64,000 nucleotides of DNA from Cyanobacteria bacterium RU_5_0 (GTDB lineage: Bacteria > Cyanobacteriota > Cyanobacteriia > Elainellales > Elainellaceae): assembly GCA_012033255.1 (NCBI GenBank), contig JAAUSF010000001.1, forward strand, positions 1 through 64,000, in the 5' to 3' direction. The notes under the pieces were generated by a model. The model was not told the origin of the DNA. It saw only the letters and a list, made by a program, of their open reading frames with translations, and ran no database searches. The position numbers and the translations under genes are program-made. How positions within the stretch are numbered: position 1 is the first letter of the stretch; each line of letters opens with the position of its first letter. Shown here in pieces: positions 33,068 through 41,432 of this stretch.

Positions 33068-34282
33068 GTGGCGAAATTAAGTGAGTGTGTTAGCGTGATA
33101 GCGACAAATTTTCAAATCCATCAGGGAGAACAATACCGGGGCGTGGAGGCGATTTTTCAGCTAGTCCTTAGCGAACTGAAGCAGTCCACTCGCGCATCTG
33201 AACAGAACTGTCGGGATGTTGCACATCGTTTAACGAGCGAAGTGACCCGCATTTGTTCAGAAAGCAAGCGTATTCAAGCTTCCGGAGAAGTAGAAACCTG
33301 GTCAACAACTCTGGCACGGCATCGACTGAAGCAGTGCTTGAAGTATTACCAGTTAGGGTCCCATCGCGGTCGAGTTGAACTACACAGCACCCTTAGTGCG
33401 GTAGTTTATCGCTACATCACCCCCCCACAAGTTCAATCAAGTTACCAAGCGCGGTTGACCCTAATTGAAGACTTCTTACAAGGGTTTTATATCGAATCGC
33501 TTAATGCCTTCCGTCGAGAAAATCAACTGCCTTCCACCTATCGTCCGCGTACTTTGTTGGAGCTTGCGGAGTACATGGCGTTTACTGAGCGATATGGCAA
33601 ACGTCGAATTCCGCTTCCGGGTCGTCGTAGCCAACAATTGATTATTCTCAGGGCACAAACTTTCTCGCAACAGCAGCCTCCTGAAACGATGGTGGACATG
33701 GAGCAAGCGGCTGAGGGGGCTTCTGGAGAAGCGGATAATCGTAGTAGTGTTCCAGTTCCCCAAGTTCGGGAACAAATGATGGCGCTAGAGCCAGAATTAC
33801 CGGAAGATACGCTGCGAAATGCTGTGATTACGGAGTTGATGAGCTATCTGGAAGAACGACAACAGCAAGACTGTGCCGATTATTTTGCGCTCCGGCTTCA
33901 AGATTTGCCTGCTAATGAAATTGAGGCAATTTTGGGGCTAACGGCACGGCAACGAGACTATTTGCAGCAACGCTTTAAGTACCACCTGATTCGGTTTGCG
34001 CTTTCCCACCACTGGGAACTCGTGCATCAATGGCTGGAGGCAGACTTAGAGCGAAACTTTGGTCTGACGCCGCAGCAGTGGCAACTGCTTCAAACTCGGA
34101 TTACAGTACAACAGCAGGAACTTTTGCGATTAAAGCAGAAAGGGATGGTGGATAGTGCGATCGCCCAAGCTCTTGGTAGTACTCAGACTCAAGTGCAAAA
34201 GCAATGGTCGAAACTGCTGGAGCAAGCGTGGGAAATTCGCAATAACCTAATTTCCGGAGCAGGCACATCTACTGATGAATAA
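33068..34282 (+). CDS. hetZ: HetZ-like DNA-binding regulator
   Basis: A 404-residue protein of the HetZ family. In Anabaena HetZ is a DNA-binding protein acting early in heterocyst differentiation; homologues also occur in filamentous strains without heterocysts. Length and helical composition fit, and the downstream patU3 homologue strengthens the call. The C-terminal part resembles sigma-like helix-turn-helix units (DLPANEIEAILGLTARQRDY and KQKGMVDSAIAQALGSTQTQ). The start is GTG 33068 after AGGTAGA. The end is unusual: the last 24 residues are repeated, in the same frame, directly after the TAA stop (34283-34375). Confidence 0.85.
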   Translation: MAKLSECVSVIATNFQIHQGEQYRGVEAIFQLVLSELKQSTRASEQNCRDVAHRLTSEVTRICSESKRIQASGEVETWSTTLARHRLKQCLKYYQLGSHRGRVELHSTLSAVVYRYITPPQVQSSYQARLTLIEDFLQGFYIESLNAFRRENQLPSTYRPRTLLELAEYMAFTERYGKRRIPLPGRRSQQLIILRAQTFSQQQPPETMVDMEQAAEGASGEADNRSSVPVPQVREQMMALEPELPEDTLRNAVITELMSYLEERQQQDCADYFALRLQDLPANEIEAILGLTARQRDYLQQRFKYHLIRFALSHHWELVHQWLEADLERNFGLTPQQWQLLQTRITVQQQELLRLKQKGMVDSAIAQALGSTQTQVQKQWSKLLEQAWEIRNNLISGAGTSTDE

Positions 34283-34375
34283 TTCACAAACCTAAAGTCA
34301 AAATTACTTGAAACGGCTTGCAAAATTCGCAACAATTTAATATCCGGAGCAGGGACATCTACCGATGAAGAATGA
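34283..34375 (+). pseudogene. Duplicated 3' end of hetZ, in frame after the stop
   Basis: After the hetZ TAA the same frame continues for 30 codons and ends SGAGTSTDEE before TGA. The last 25 codons match the hetZ C-terminus (SKLLEQAWEIR against SKLLETACKIR, then identical). In the 47 bp closest block (34233-34279 against 34323-34369) there are six differences, all synonymous. The patU3 ATG (34365) lies inside this copy, 9 bp after AGGGA. Confidence 0.85.
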
Positions 34376-35411
34376 CGCAGAAGCCATCAAGCAATTTTTG
34401 ACTTGGCTATTGCAAGCGCCCCCGACTGATTCAGCGCCATCAGGGGAAAACTCTAGTCATTTGACTAGTCCAGATGAGTCCGGGGTGAATTTGCAATTTT
34501 CTGATCTCGATCCTCTCGATTCGGAAGTGGGAGATGGATGCTCATCTCACCTCCCTGAGTCGAGTTCTACTCCTTTTAGGCAAGTTTCATTAGAATTCGG
34601 AGAAATACCTGCTGTGCAAGACCGTTTTCATACGTTGTTAAAGCGTCGGCTTCGCGCTGAAATCGAACGCAACCCACCCTTGTTTCCTTGGGAAACCAGA
34701 CTCTGTGACTACGATTCTGAATATTCAGATTTATCGAGTCCAGATTTAATTTCAACGAAACTGTGGGCAACCCAACTGCGAACCCTGAATCTACCTGTGC
34801 CGATGCCGGATAAGGTGTTAACGCGATTGTTTGATCAGTGTCGGACAGTGGTGCAATCTTCCCTTAGAGAGGGTGCAAAATTAGTGCAAGTTGTGGAGTC
34901 CTTGTTTCCTGGAGAATCCCAGAATCTGAATTATCTAGCGGGTCTTGTGTTGGCGGCTCCTGTGCGATCGCCATCGACCACGCCTAAAGTCAACCCAGAG
35001 ACATCTGGATTTCCAAATCACTATGATGTCGCAACAACGACTCAGCAAATGTTGCTCTCATTGTGGGCAGCACGGGAAATCTTAGAGACCATGACCCTGA
35101 AGCTATTCCCTAACCAATCGAAAGTTGAACGGCAATGGCTGACCGATCTGGGTTTATTGCGGTTAGAAGCAGAATATCAGCCTCAAACCCATCGACTGCG
35201 TGTTCAAGGACAACTCCCGCACCAAGGAAGCATTTGCCTTTGGGATGATGATGCCCATTCGTCGGCTCAGTGTTCCAATCCGGGTTGCCTCAGTGTGGAA
35301 CTGTTCAATGTAAAACCTAATAAAACTTACTCGTTGGAAATCCAATTTGAAGGAACCGATCAACCACCGATTGTGTTTGTGGTTTATCCAGTCACGGAGG
35401 AAGAAAGCTAG
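34365..35411 (+). CDS. patU3: PatU3-like protein
   Basis: A 348-residue protein matching the PatU3 partner of HetZ in composition and position; in Anabaena patU3 follows hetZ and influences heterocyst pattern, with the protein interacting with HetZ. The N-terminal 75 residues are acidic, Ser/Asp-rich and probably disordered (for example FSDLDPLDSEVGDG). The middle (LKRRLRAEIERNPPLFPWET) and the Leu-rich LLSLWAAREILETMTLKLFP look folded. The C-terminus has two Cys in CSNPGCLSVELF. No enzyme motif is seen. Its start and ribosome binding site lie inside a duplicated hetZ 3' end, suggesting coupled translation with hetZ in the ancestor. Confidence 0.8.
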   Translation: MKNDAEAIKQFLTWLLQAPPTDSAPSGENSSHLTSPDESGVNLQFSDLDPLDSEVGDGCSSHLPESSSTPFRQVSLEFGEIPAVQDRFHTLLKRRLRAEIERNPPLFPWETRLCDYDSEYSDLSSPDLISTKLWATQLRTLNLPVPMPDKVLTRLFDQCRTVVQSSLREGAKLVQVVESLFPGESQNLNYLAGLVLAAPVRSPSTTPKVNPETSGFPNHYDVATTTQQMLLSLWAAREILETMTLKLFPNQSKVERQWLTDLGLLRLEAEYQPQTHRLRVQGQLPHQGSICLWDDDAHSSAQCSNPGCLSVELFNVKPNKTYSLEIQFEGTDQPPIVFVVYPVTEEES

Positions 35412-35834
35412 GGAACGATCCTTCCGTATGCATTAATTTCGATCATTGCGTGATCTACCGCGTCAGGGAATGACTCTATTTTCATCCACCACTCAGGCAC
35501 AGAGGGCACTGAAGTCATTAAACCGCGTGTTCTTTGTGGCTTTGTGGTAAAAAGTGCAATATTTAGAGTGCGAAGTGAGGAGGGGAGCGCGATCGCCCTG
35601 ATTTCTCATTTTTACTCTCAAAACTCGAAAAGCCTTCGTCTCTATGTATAGCTGTCGCCATAAAGGTTAGGATATCGGGATTAAAGGGGGTGTGGAGGCG
35701 AAGCCTCCAGCCAGGGGTGGAACCCTGCACCCCGTCCTAACCCAAGTGGCTGTCGCTATAAAGTACGAAGGTTTTTTATTTTCCAAAGAATGACCTTGAA
35801 CGATGATCTTATCCATTATTCAGAAGCGCGATCG
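35412..35834. other. Intergenic region between patU3 and puuE
   Basis: About 420 bp between convergent genes. The only structure seen is the inverted-repeat element at 35647-35760. Confidence 0.5.
35647..35760. mobile_element. MITE-like inverted-repeat element, family TATAGC-N12-GGTTAGGA, copy 2
   Basis: A 114 bp element whose two ends both read inward TATAGC, 12 variable bases, GGTTAGGA (35647-35672 and 35735-35760). The ends also contain a near-perfect 15 bp direct repeat GCTGTCGC(C/T)ATAAAG (35651 and 35749). Inside are hairpins GGAGGC-GAA-GCCTCC and CAGGG/CCCTG. Copy 1 at 19787-19881 has the same end design but a different interior. No coding capacity. Confidence 0.7.
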
Positions 35835-36761
35835 TCAATCTATTCTCGCCATCGACGCACTTTTGTGATGCTCATGCCAGTGACGGGCAATATCAATGCG
35901 GCGGCAGAGCCAAACGCGATCGTGCTTCTGCACATAATCTAAGAATCGCATTAAGGCGGCGGCTCGTCCGGGTCTACCCACTAAGCGACAATGTAGCCCA
36001 ATGTTCATCATCTTAGGAGCGGTTTCGCCTTCTGCATACAACACATCAAAAGCATCCCGGAGATAAGCGAAAAATTGATCGCCAGAGTTAAAGCCTTGAG
36101 CCGTAGCAAACCGCATATCGTTGTTATCAAGGGTGTAGGGAATCACGAGATGAGGTTTGCCATAGTCATAGATCCAGTAAGGCAGATCATCGGCATAGCT
36201 GTCAGAATCGTAGAGAAAGCCCCCTTCCTCCACGACTAAACGCCGAGTCTGAGGGCTGTTACGCCCGGTATACCAACCCATCGGACGGCTACCTGTGACG
36301 CGGGTATGGATATCGATCGCCTTGTGCAAATGTTCCCGCTCAGCATCCAGGTTGAAATACTTATAATCAATCCAGCGATAACCATGACTGGCGACCTCCC
36401 AAGTGGCTTCTAGCATGGCGGCAACGGCTTCTGGATTGCGTTCCAATGCCATTGCGATCCCGTAGATGGTGACAGGAATTTGGCGATCGGTGAATATTCG
36501 ATAGAGTCGCCAAAAGCCCGCCCGACTCCCATACTCATAAATAGATTCAATATTCATGTGCCGCGCTCCACTGAGCGGTTCTGCCCCAATCACCTCAGAC
36601 AGAAACGCTTCAGCCACCTGATCGCCGTGCAGTACGCAGTTTTCTCCGCCTTCCTCATAGTTGATTACAAACTGCACAGCAATCCGAGCTTGATTGTGCC
36701 AGTTCGGATCTGGGGTATAGCGACCATACCCCACCATGTCTCTTGGGTAGCGATCGGACAT
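35835..36761 (-). CDS. puuE: Allantoinase PuuE (polysaccharide deacetylase fold)
   Basis: A 308-residue protein of the polysaccharide deacetylase fold, PuuE subgroup. PuuE hydrolyses allantoin to allantoate without a metal in the Pseudomonas enzyme, part of ureide use after purine breakdown. The N-terminal YPRDMVGYGRYTPDPNWHN and FVINYEEGGENCVLHGD, the central HGYRWIDY and GWYTGRNSPQTRRL, and NIGLHCRLVGRPGRAAAL are hallmarks of PuuE rather than chitin deacetylases. Length is typical. No other purine-degradation genes flank it. Together with the AtzE/AtzG pair it suggests scavenging of nitrogen from ureides, an inference from content only. Confidence 0.92.
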   Translation of the reverse strand: MSDRYPRDMVGYGRYTPDPNWHNQARIAVQFVINYEEGGENCVLHGDQVAEAFLSEVIGAEPLSGARHMNIESIYEYGSRAGFWRLYRIFTDRQIPVTIYGIAMALERNPEAVAAMLEATWEVASHGYRWIDYKYFNLDAEREHLHKAIDIHTRVTGSRPMGWYTGRNSPQTRRLVVEEGGFLYDSDSYADDLPYWIYDYGKPHLVIPYTLDNNDMRFATAQGFNSGDQFFAYLRDAFDVLYAEGETAPKMMNIGLHCRLVGRPGRAAALMRFLDYVQKHDRVWLCRRIDIARHWHEHHKSASMARID

Positions 36762-36822
36762 TTTTATATCGTGGTAGACTCTCCATCAAAAGCATTGTAG
36801 TAATGCTGAGGAGTGTTTTTAA

Positions 36823-37509
36823 ATGAGTTTAGACAATATCAGCCCAAAAGGGATGGCGATCGTGCTATCGGTAGTCGCTGTTACAACGGCATGGGCAGGA
36901 CAACAAACCACCGTAAGAAGCGAAACATCTTCCCTGGAAGTCGCGCAAGCCACCTTTCCAGGGTTGTATGAACGGTCGAGTCTGATTAATGCCTGTCGCT
37001 ACAGCCCCAATGTCGCACTTGAGGTGTATGCTGACGCCGCCCGGACTCGTCGAATTGCTACCGTCCCCGTCAACACTCAAGTAACGTTGACAGGAGTCGC
37101 TGGAGAAGGGCTTGTAGAAATTCGCTATCCGGCTGAAGGTTGGATTTCGACTAACACATTGGCAGTCTGCTCCAACCCAACTCCCAGCCCCAGTCCCAAT
37201 CCCAGCCCCAGTCCCAATCCCAGTCCCAATCCCAGCCCCAGCCCTAGTCCTAGCGGCAATGCATGTTACCGCGTAGAAATTGATGGGTTAGCGATTCGGG
37301 AAACTTTCAGTTCAGGCTCCGAAGAACTGGGACGGTTGAACACAGGAGATCGGATTTTTGCAACCACCAATCCCCCTACTGAGCAAGTTGCTGAAACTCG
37401 TCGTTGGGTCGCAATTCGCTATCGGAGCGGCACGGGTTGGATTGCAGCCACGGGTCGAAATCAGACAGGTAACAATGTTACGCGATTGTCTCAGGCACAA
37501 TGTAACTAA
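36823..37509 (+). CDS. Exported protein with two SH3-like domains and Pro-Ser linker
   Basis: A 228-residue protein, probably exported. The N-terminal segment (MAIVLSVVAVTTAWA, about residues 11-25) is a signal-like hydrophobic stretch. A first bacterial SH3-like domain covers about 45-115 (VALEVYADAARTRRIATV, ending EGWISTNTLAVC). A linker of PSPNPS repeats spans about 120-146. A second SH3-like domain covers about 147-228 (IDGLAIRETFSSGSEELG, ending TGWIAATG). Such domains bind peptidoglycan or other cell-surface polymers. The linker is encoded by CCCAGCCCCAGT-type repeats (about 37177-37250). AGGAGTG precedes ATG 36823. It is divergent from puuE. Confidence 0.82.
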   Translation: MSLDNISPKGMAIVLSVVAVTTAWAGQQTTVRSETSSLEVAQATFPGLYERSSLINACRYSPNVALEVYADAARTRRIATVPVNTQVTLTGVAGEGLVEIRYPAEGWISTNTLAVCSNPTPSPSPNPSPSPNPSPNPSPSPSPSGNACYRVEIDGLAIRETFSSGSEELGRLNTGDRIFATTNPPTEQVAETRRWVAIRYRSGTGWIAATGRNQTGNNVTRLSQAQCN

Positions 37510-37616
37510 ATAGTACATATAAATACTGTAGTGCGGACATCTTGCCCGCCACAGGCAAGATGCCTGCCCTACGAGATGCGTAACTATTTTTATCTATCTA
37601 CTTACCTATCAAAGCA
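37510..37616. repeat. Dispersed GGCAAGATG hairpin
   Basis: Between two convergent genes there is GTGCGGACATCTTGCCCGCC and the inverted GGCAAGATGCCTGCCCTAC (about 37531-37572), another copy of the intergenic GGGCATCTTGCC motif also seen near 9518 and 50625. Confidence 0.65.
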
Positions 37617-38036
37617 TCAGGCATGTACACCAGTCAGTTCTGAGAATTCCTCTAGGAATGGAGTTGGAATGGCGCGTGGACGCCTTGTTTTCACATCTAC
37701 CCAGACCCATAACGCTTCGGCTGTTATGAGAAGGTCATGATCTTCTCGCTTGTGGATTTCGTAGTGTCGAATTGCACAAGAGCCACGCACTTCCTGAATC
37801 CACGTTGTAACCGCTAAGGTATCACCGGCAAGGGCTGGACGGAGATATTCAATTTCTACTCGTCGTAATACAAACACACCGCCGAGTTCTTGACACCGAT
37901 CGATCGTAAAACCAAGGTGTTCAGAATGCTCGATCGTGGCTTGTTCCAAGTAGTGTTGATAGACGGCGTTGTTGACGTGCCCGATCGCGTCCATCTCGTA
38001 ATGTCGAACTCGTAGATAGGTTGTAAAGGGTTTCAT
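37617..38036 (-). CDS. Hotdog-fold acyl-CoA thioesterase
   Basis: A 139-residue hotdog-fold thioesterase of the 4-hydroxybenzoyl-CoA thioesterase/FadM-YbgC group. The active-site motif is seen in YEMDAIGHVNNAVYQHYLEQ (about residues 13-32), with the Asp and the HVNN helix start, followed by VEIEYLRPALAGDTLAV. No signal peptide. The substrate cannot be read; in cyanobacteria a related enzyme cleaves dihydroxynaphthoyl-CoA in phylloquinone synthesis, which is a possibility. It is convergent with the SH3 protein and divergent from the NUDIX gene. Confidence 0.88.
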   Translation of the reverse strand: MKPFTTYLRVRHYEMDAIGHVNNAVYQHYLEQATIEHSEHLGFTIDRCQELGGVFVLRRVEIEYLRPALAGDTLAVTTWIQEVRGSCAIRHYEIHKREDHDLLITAEALWVWVDVKTRRPRAIPTPFLEEFSELTGVHA

Positions 38037-38253
38037 TGCTGCTTTGTTTTTTGCTATACAACGGTGCTTTGTTTGACCTAAATTTCATCTTCCTGACTTT
38101 GGCATATCTCGATCGCTGCCTTCATCCTCCTTCTGGGGACTATCCCTCCCCGCCGCTTGAGTGAATCATTTATATTAATCGAGGATCTAATCGAGTTTTC
38201 AAGTTCCACAACGATTTATTCTGGTATGAGTCCGTTATAGCATTAACTTATTC

Positions 38254-38691
38254 GTGAGCTATCGAAATCCCATTCCGACTGTTGACATTATTATCGAATT
38301 GATTGAACGTCCAAACCGACCGATTGTATTAATCGAACGGTTGAATCCGCCGTATGGTTGGGCGATCCCCGGAGGCTTCGTAGAATATGGTGAATCGGTT
38401 GAGATAGCGGCCCAACGCGAAGCCCAAGAAGAGACAGGGTTGGAGGTTGAACTGATTGAGCAATTTCAGGTTTACTCTGATCCCAGTCGCGATCCTCGAC
38501 AACATACCATCAGTATTGTGTTTCTGGCTACAGCGAAAGGAGAATCGAAGGCTGGAGATGACGCAAAAAAATTAGGAATATTTGACATTTGGCAGATTCC
38601 TGATAATCTATGTTTTGACCACGATCGCATCCTTCGCGATTATTGGTACTATCGGCACTACGGCATCCGTCCTCACTTATTGAAGTGTTAG
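38254..38691 (+). CDS. NUDIX hydrolase
   Basis: A 145-residue NUDIX pyrophosphohydrolase. The full Nudix box is visible starting at [20 protein letters not shown] and ending EETGLEVE (about residues 42-66), with the metal-binding REAQEE. The preceding [11 protein letters not shown] and the short length place it near ADP-ribose pyrophosphatase or dihydroneopterin triphosphatase types, but the substrate is not assignable. The start is GTG 38254; there is no upstream ATG in frame and the conserved fold starts about residue 8. It is a single gene followed by 440 bp without genes. Confidence 0.9.
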   Translation: MSYRNPIPTVDIIIELIERPNRPIVLIERLNPPYGWAIPGGFVEYGESVEIAAQREAQEETGLEVELIEQFQVYSDPSRDPRQHTISIVFLATAKGESKAGDDAKKLGIFDIWQIPDNLCFDHDRILRDYWYYRHYGIRPHLLKC

Positions 38692-39134
38692 ATTGGGGTA
38701 ACTCCCGTAGGGTGTCCGAGTTTTCAAGCTTGATGCCGCAAAAATTTAGTAATCTTACGCGCTTATAAAGTCGATCGTCTTGGGCAAGATAGCGAGGGTT
38801 AGGTAGAGAAATTTCTCGTTCCCCTACTTAACTAAGGAGACGATTTTTTTCAACCAATTTAAATCTAACTTTCCTGATCAGTTGTACTCCTAGCAGTAGA
38901 GCAAAGAGGTTTGTCTACTGGTTTCGCGGCAACTGAAATGTGGGCTGAAATGGGCTGCTTCTGCGCTACCATCCTGGATTGGCATGACTACAAATTATCG
39001 ATGAGCGGTTCCTCTAAAAAACATTTGTAGTCTAGGCAACAAAGAGCAGCAGTCAGTAAATCATTCAAGAATTTAGCTCAGTCAGTCCGATAAATCTCAA
39101 TTTGCTTGTGTAGCTCTATGTAGGAAACCGATCA
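38692..39134. other. Gene-free region
   Basis: About 440 bp between the NUDIX gene and the Nitro_C gene. No protein-coding frame longer than a few codons, no clear hairpin-plus-T-run, and no known motif was found. Confidence 0.4.
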
Positions 39135-39557
39135 ATGAATCCGACTGTTGATTCACCACATCCCAGAAGTGAGGAACGAACGATGAATGCCTCCGACATC
39201 AACACCGAAAATCTTTCTCTTGTAAGTTGGGTTTGGATTGGTCAATCTACTGCCAAGAACGAACTTTCAACACCGCTCAAGCCCCCCGTTAAACCGGCGA
39301 TCGATCTATTGCTTCCAATCCGAAATTGGCTAGATACGATTGAAGTGAAAAATGCTAATTTAGCGCGATCGCTCTGCAAGTTCATTCCGGCTCAGTGCCC
39401 GTTTGCGCGAGATGTTAAAGTGTTCGGTCGCACTCTTCTCTGCATTCCACCAATGTGCAAACTCAACCCTGTTTATGATCAAATTGTCGCTTTGCGTTTC
39501 CGGGCATTGTGCTATTTAGCAGATGTGTGTGGCGAAGATATAACGCCTTATTGTTAG
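39135..39557 (+). CDS. Mo-dependent nitrogenase C-terminal domain (Nitro_C) protein
   Basis: A 140-residue protein with the small domain known as Nitro_C, from about residue 55 to the end: LLLPIRNWLDTIEVKNANLA, then LCKFIPAQCPFARDVK, LCIPPMCKLNPVYDQIVALR and a final CGEDITPYC. Several conserved Cys residues suggest a metal or disulfide role. Despite its name the domain occurs as stand-alone proteins throughout cyanobacteria, including non-diazotrophs, and its function is unknown. No nif gene is present here. The start could be ATG 39135 or 39183; the N-terminal 50 residues are low-complexity and polar. Confidence 0.8.
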   Translation: MNPTVDSPHPRSEERTMNASDINTENLSLVSWVWIGQSTAKNELSTPLKPPVKPAIDLLLPIRNWLDTIEVKNANLARSLCKFIPAQCPFARDVKVFGRTLLCIPPMCKLNPVYDQIVALRFRALCYLADVCGEDITPYC

Positions 39558-39631
39558 CCCGAAATTTTAGGCAACTGAGATCGTATCTCAATAGACCCAA
39601 TCGCTGAAGACAGAGTACGAGTTTGATTCAA

Positions 39632-39943
39632 TCAGGTTATTGTTATCAGCATTCCGATCAATGCGGCAATGCCAGCAATCAGCATTAAGCCAGCAGGCAT
39701 AAATTTTCGAGTTTTTGCCAATCGGATCGCAAAGACGATGATCAGAACAACGGCAACAATCACTGACAGCCACAACCCCCAACTCGTTCCCTGTTGTTGA
39801 CCGATTCCACCGATTACTAGCAATATTCCACTCGCAAGTCCAGAAATTAAAGACGGTTTGCTCTTTGCCTTGGCATAGCCAAACACTCCACCGACGATGG
39901 CAAGAATACCATAGGCGATCGCAGCAATTGTTCCTAACATCAC
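39632..39943 (-). CDS. TMEM14 family membrane protein
   Basis: A 103-residue membrane protein of the TMEM14/UPF0136 family. Four hydrophobic helices are visible at about residues 4-22, 32-46, 52-73 and 82-101, with the family features GGVFGYAKAKSKPSLISGLA and KTRKFMPAGLM. Plastid relatives (FAX proteins) export fatty acids; the function of cyanobacterial members is not settled. It is divergent from the DUF815 ATPase gene. Confidence 0.88.
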   Translation of the reverse strand: MMLGTIAAIAYGILAIVGGVFGYAKAKSKPSLISGLASGILLVIGGIGQQQGTSWGLWLSVIVAVVLIIVFAIRLAKTRKFMPAGLMLIAGIAALIGMLITIT

Positions 39944-40064
39944 TCACCTCAACTAGATGAATTCCCAAGCAATTATCTCAAGGGAGACTGGTGGCAATAG
40001 CGTTATTTCGTCACTTTGGAATGTTTCTTTACCTGGATACGACGCTGCTTGATAAAGTAGTGCA

Positions 40065-41384
40065 ATGGTGGCTCAAGAAACTTTTTCAATTCAACGGCTT
40101 CAACGACAGGCAGCATCGTTGCTGCTCTACCAATCGGTATTGGAAGGGGCGATCGGTCAAGCTTTTCTGGCTCTGCTTCGAGCAATTCAATCGCCGGATC
40201 AAAATAGCATCCAATGTTTACGAGCATATGGGCATTGGTTTAATGTACTGGCATCGGAAGGATTGAGTTGGCAAGACTATCTTTTACTACAAATTCTCAA
40301 ATCAGAGAATCCTTTCACGCGACAGGCACAACGAATTGGCTTGACTGACCTGCCGCCCGCTCTCATTGCCGCCGTTCAACACGATTTACGATCGCTTCAG
40401 CAGCTTTACTCATGCGATGGCGCTCAACTGAGTCGGCAAGTGCAGGAAGTCTCTGGATTAGAGAATCCGCCGATCGTGTGGGATCAGGCTCAGCGACAAC
40501 CTTCCTACGCAGTCAACTTGAGCCAATTACCCGTATGGTCTAAATTTGAGGCGGTGCCGGATTGGGCAGATGTTCTGGCAGAATTAGCCGCCTACTATCG
40601 TCAATTCGGAGTGGGTCTGTTTATGACGTATCGCGCATTTCGTTGGCAATCTGGCACGTTAGCGGGGATCACGCATCCTGACCCCATTCAGCTACATGAA
40701 CTAGTTGGCTATGAAACGCAAAAGGCTACTCTCGTCAAAAATACAGAAGCGTTGTTGGCAGGCTATCCGGCGCTGCACGTCCTTCTCTATGGCAGCCGAG
40801 GATCAGGAAAATCGTCTTTAGTGAAAGCGTTGCTGCAAGCGTATGAGCATCGGGGGCTACGGTTGATTGAGGTGAGGAAAGGAGATCTACGCGATTTGCC
40901 AACGATCGTCGATCGCCTGCGGGATGTCCCTCAGACATTCATTCTGTTTGTAGACGATCTGTCCTTCGAGGAAGATGATGATGCCTACAAAGCCCTAAAA
41001 GTCGGCTTGGAAGGTAATATCACGGCTCGACCGCAAAATATCGTCGTCTATGCTACCTCCAATCGACGGCACTTAATTCGAGAATTTTTTGGCGATCGTC
41101 CTCGTCCGAGTAATGCCGATGAAGTTCATGCTTGGGATACCGTCCAAGAGAAATTATCATTTAGCGATCGCTTTGGCTTGACGCTCACCTTTGAACCCGC
41201 TAACCAAAATACTTACTTAGAAATCGTTTGTCATCTCGCTCAGCAAGCAGGCATCTCGATCGAGCCTAACAATTTAGAGTTTCGAGCATTACAATGGGCA
41301 ACCCGACATAATGGGCGATCGGGACGAACCGCTCGGCAGTTTGTAGATTTTCTTCAAGCAGAGGTAAAGATGAAGGATGAATAA
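40065..41384 (+). CDS. DUF815 AAA-type ATP-binding protein
   Basis: A 439-residue protein with an N-terminal helical region (about 1-200) and a C-terminal P-loop ATPase of the DUF815 family (about 205-435). Visible are LHELVGYETQKATLVKNTEA, the Walker A LLYGSRGSGKSSLVKALL (about residues 245-262), the Walker B FILFVDDLSFEEDDDAYKAL (about 288-307), and a sensor-1-like VVYATSNRRHLI. A downstream Arg-rich GRSGRTARQFVDF fits sensor 2. DUF815 ATPases are widespread with unknown function. No operon partner is seen; the next gene is convergent. Confidence 0.88.
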   Translation: MVAQETFSIQRLQRQAASLLLYQSVLEGAIGQAFLALLRAIQSPDQNSIQCLRAYGHWFNVLASEGLSWQDYLLLQILKSENPFTRQAQRIGLTDLPPALIAAVQHDLRSLQQLYSCDGAQLSRQVQEVSGLENPPIVWDQAQRQPSYAVNLSQLPVWSKFEAVPDWADVLAELAAYYRQFGVGLFMTYRAFRWQSGTLAGITHPDPIQLHELVGYETQKATLVKNTEALLAGYPALHVLLYGSRGSGKSSLVKALLQAYEHRGLRLIEVRKGDLRDLPTIVDRLRDVPQTFILFVDDLSFEEDDDAYKALKVGLEGNITARPQNIVVYATSNRRHLIREFFGDRPRPSNADEVHAWDTVQEKLSFSDRFGLTLTFEPANQNTYLEIVCHLAQQAGISIEPNNLEFRALQWATRHNGRSGRTARQFVDFLQAEVKMKDE

Positions 41385-41432
41385 AGGCTATACTCGCCCC
41401 CCTTCATCCTTCATCCGTTCCCCCCATCTCTC

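Noticed and set aside
33068-35411. Evidence that the organism forms heterocysts
   Set aside because: HetZ and PatU3 homologues also occur in filamentous strains without heterocysts; no other heterocyst genes are in the window.
39135-39557. Nitrogenase-related gene indicating nitrogen fixation
   Set aside because: The Nitro_C domain occurs alone in many non-fixing cyanobacteria, and no nif gene is nearby.
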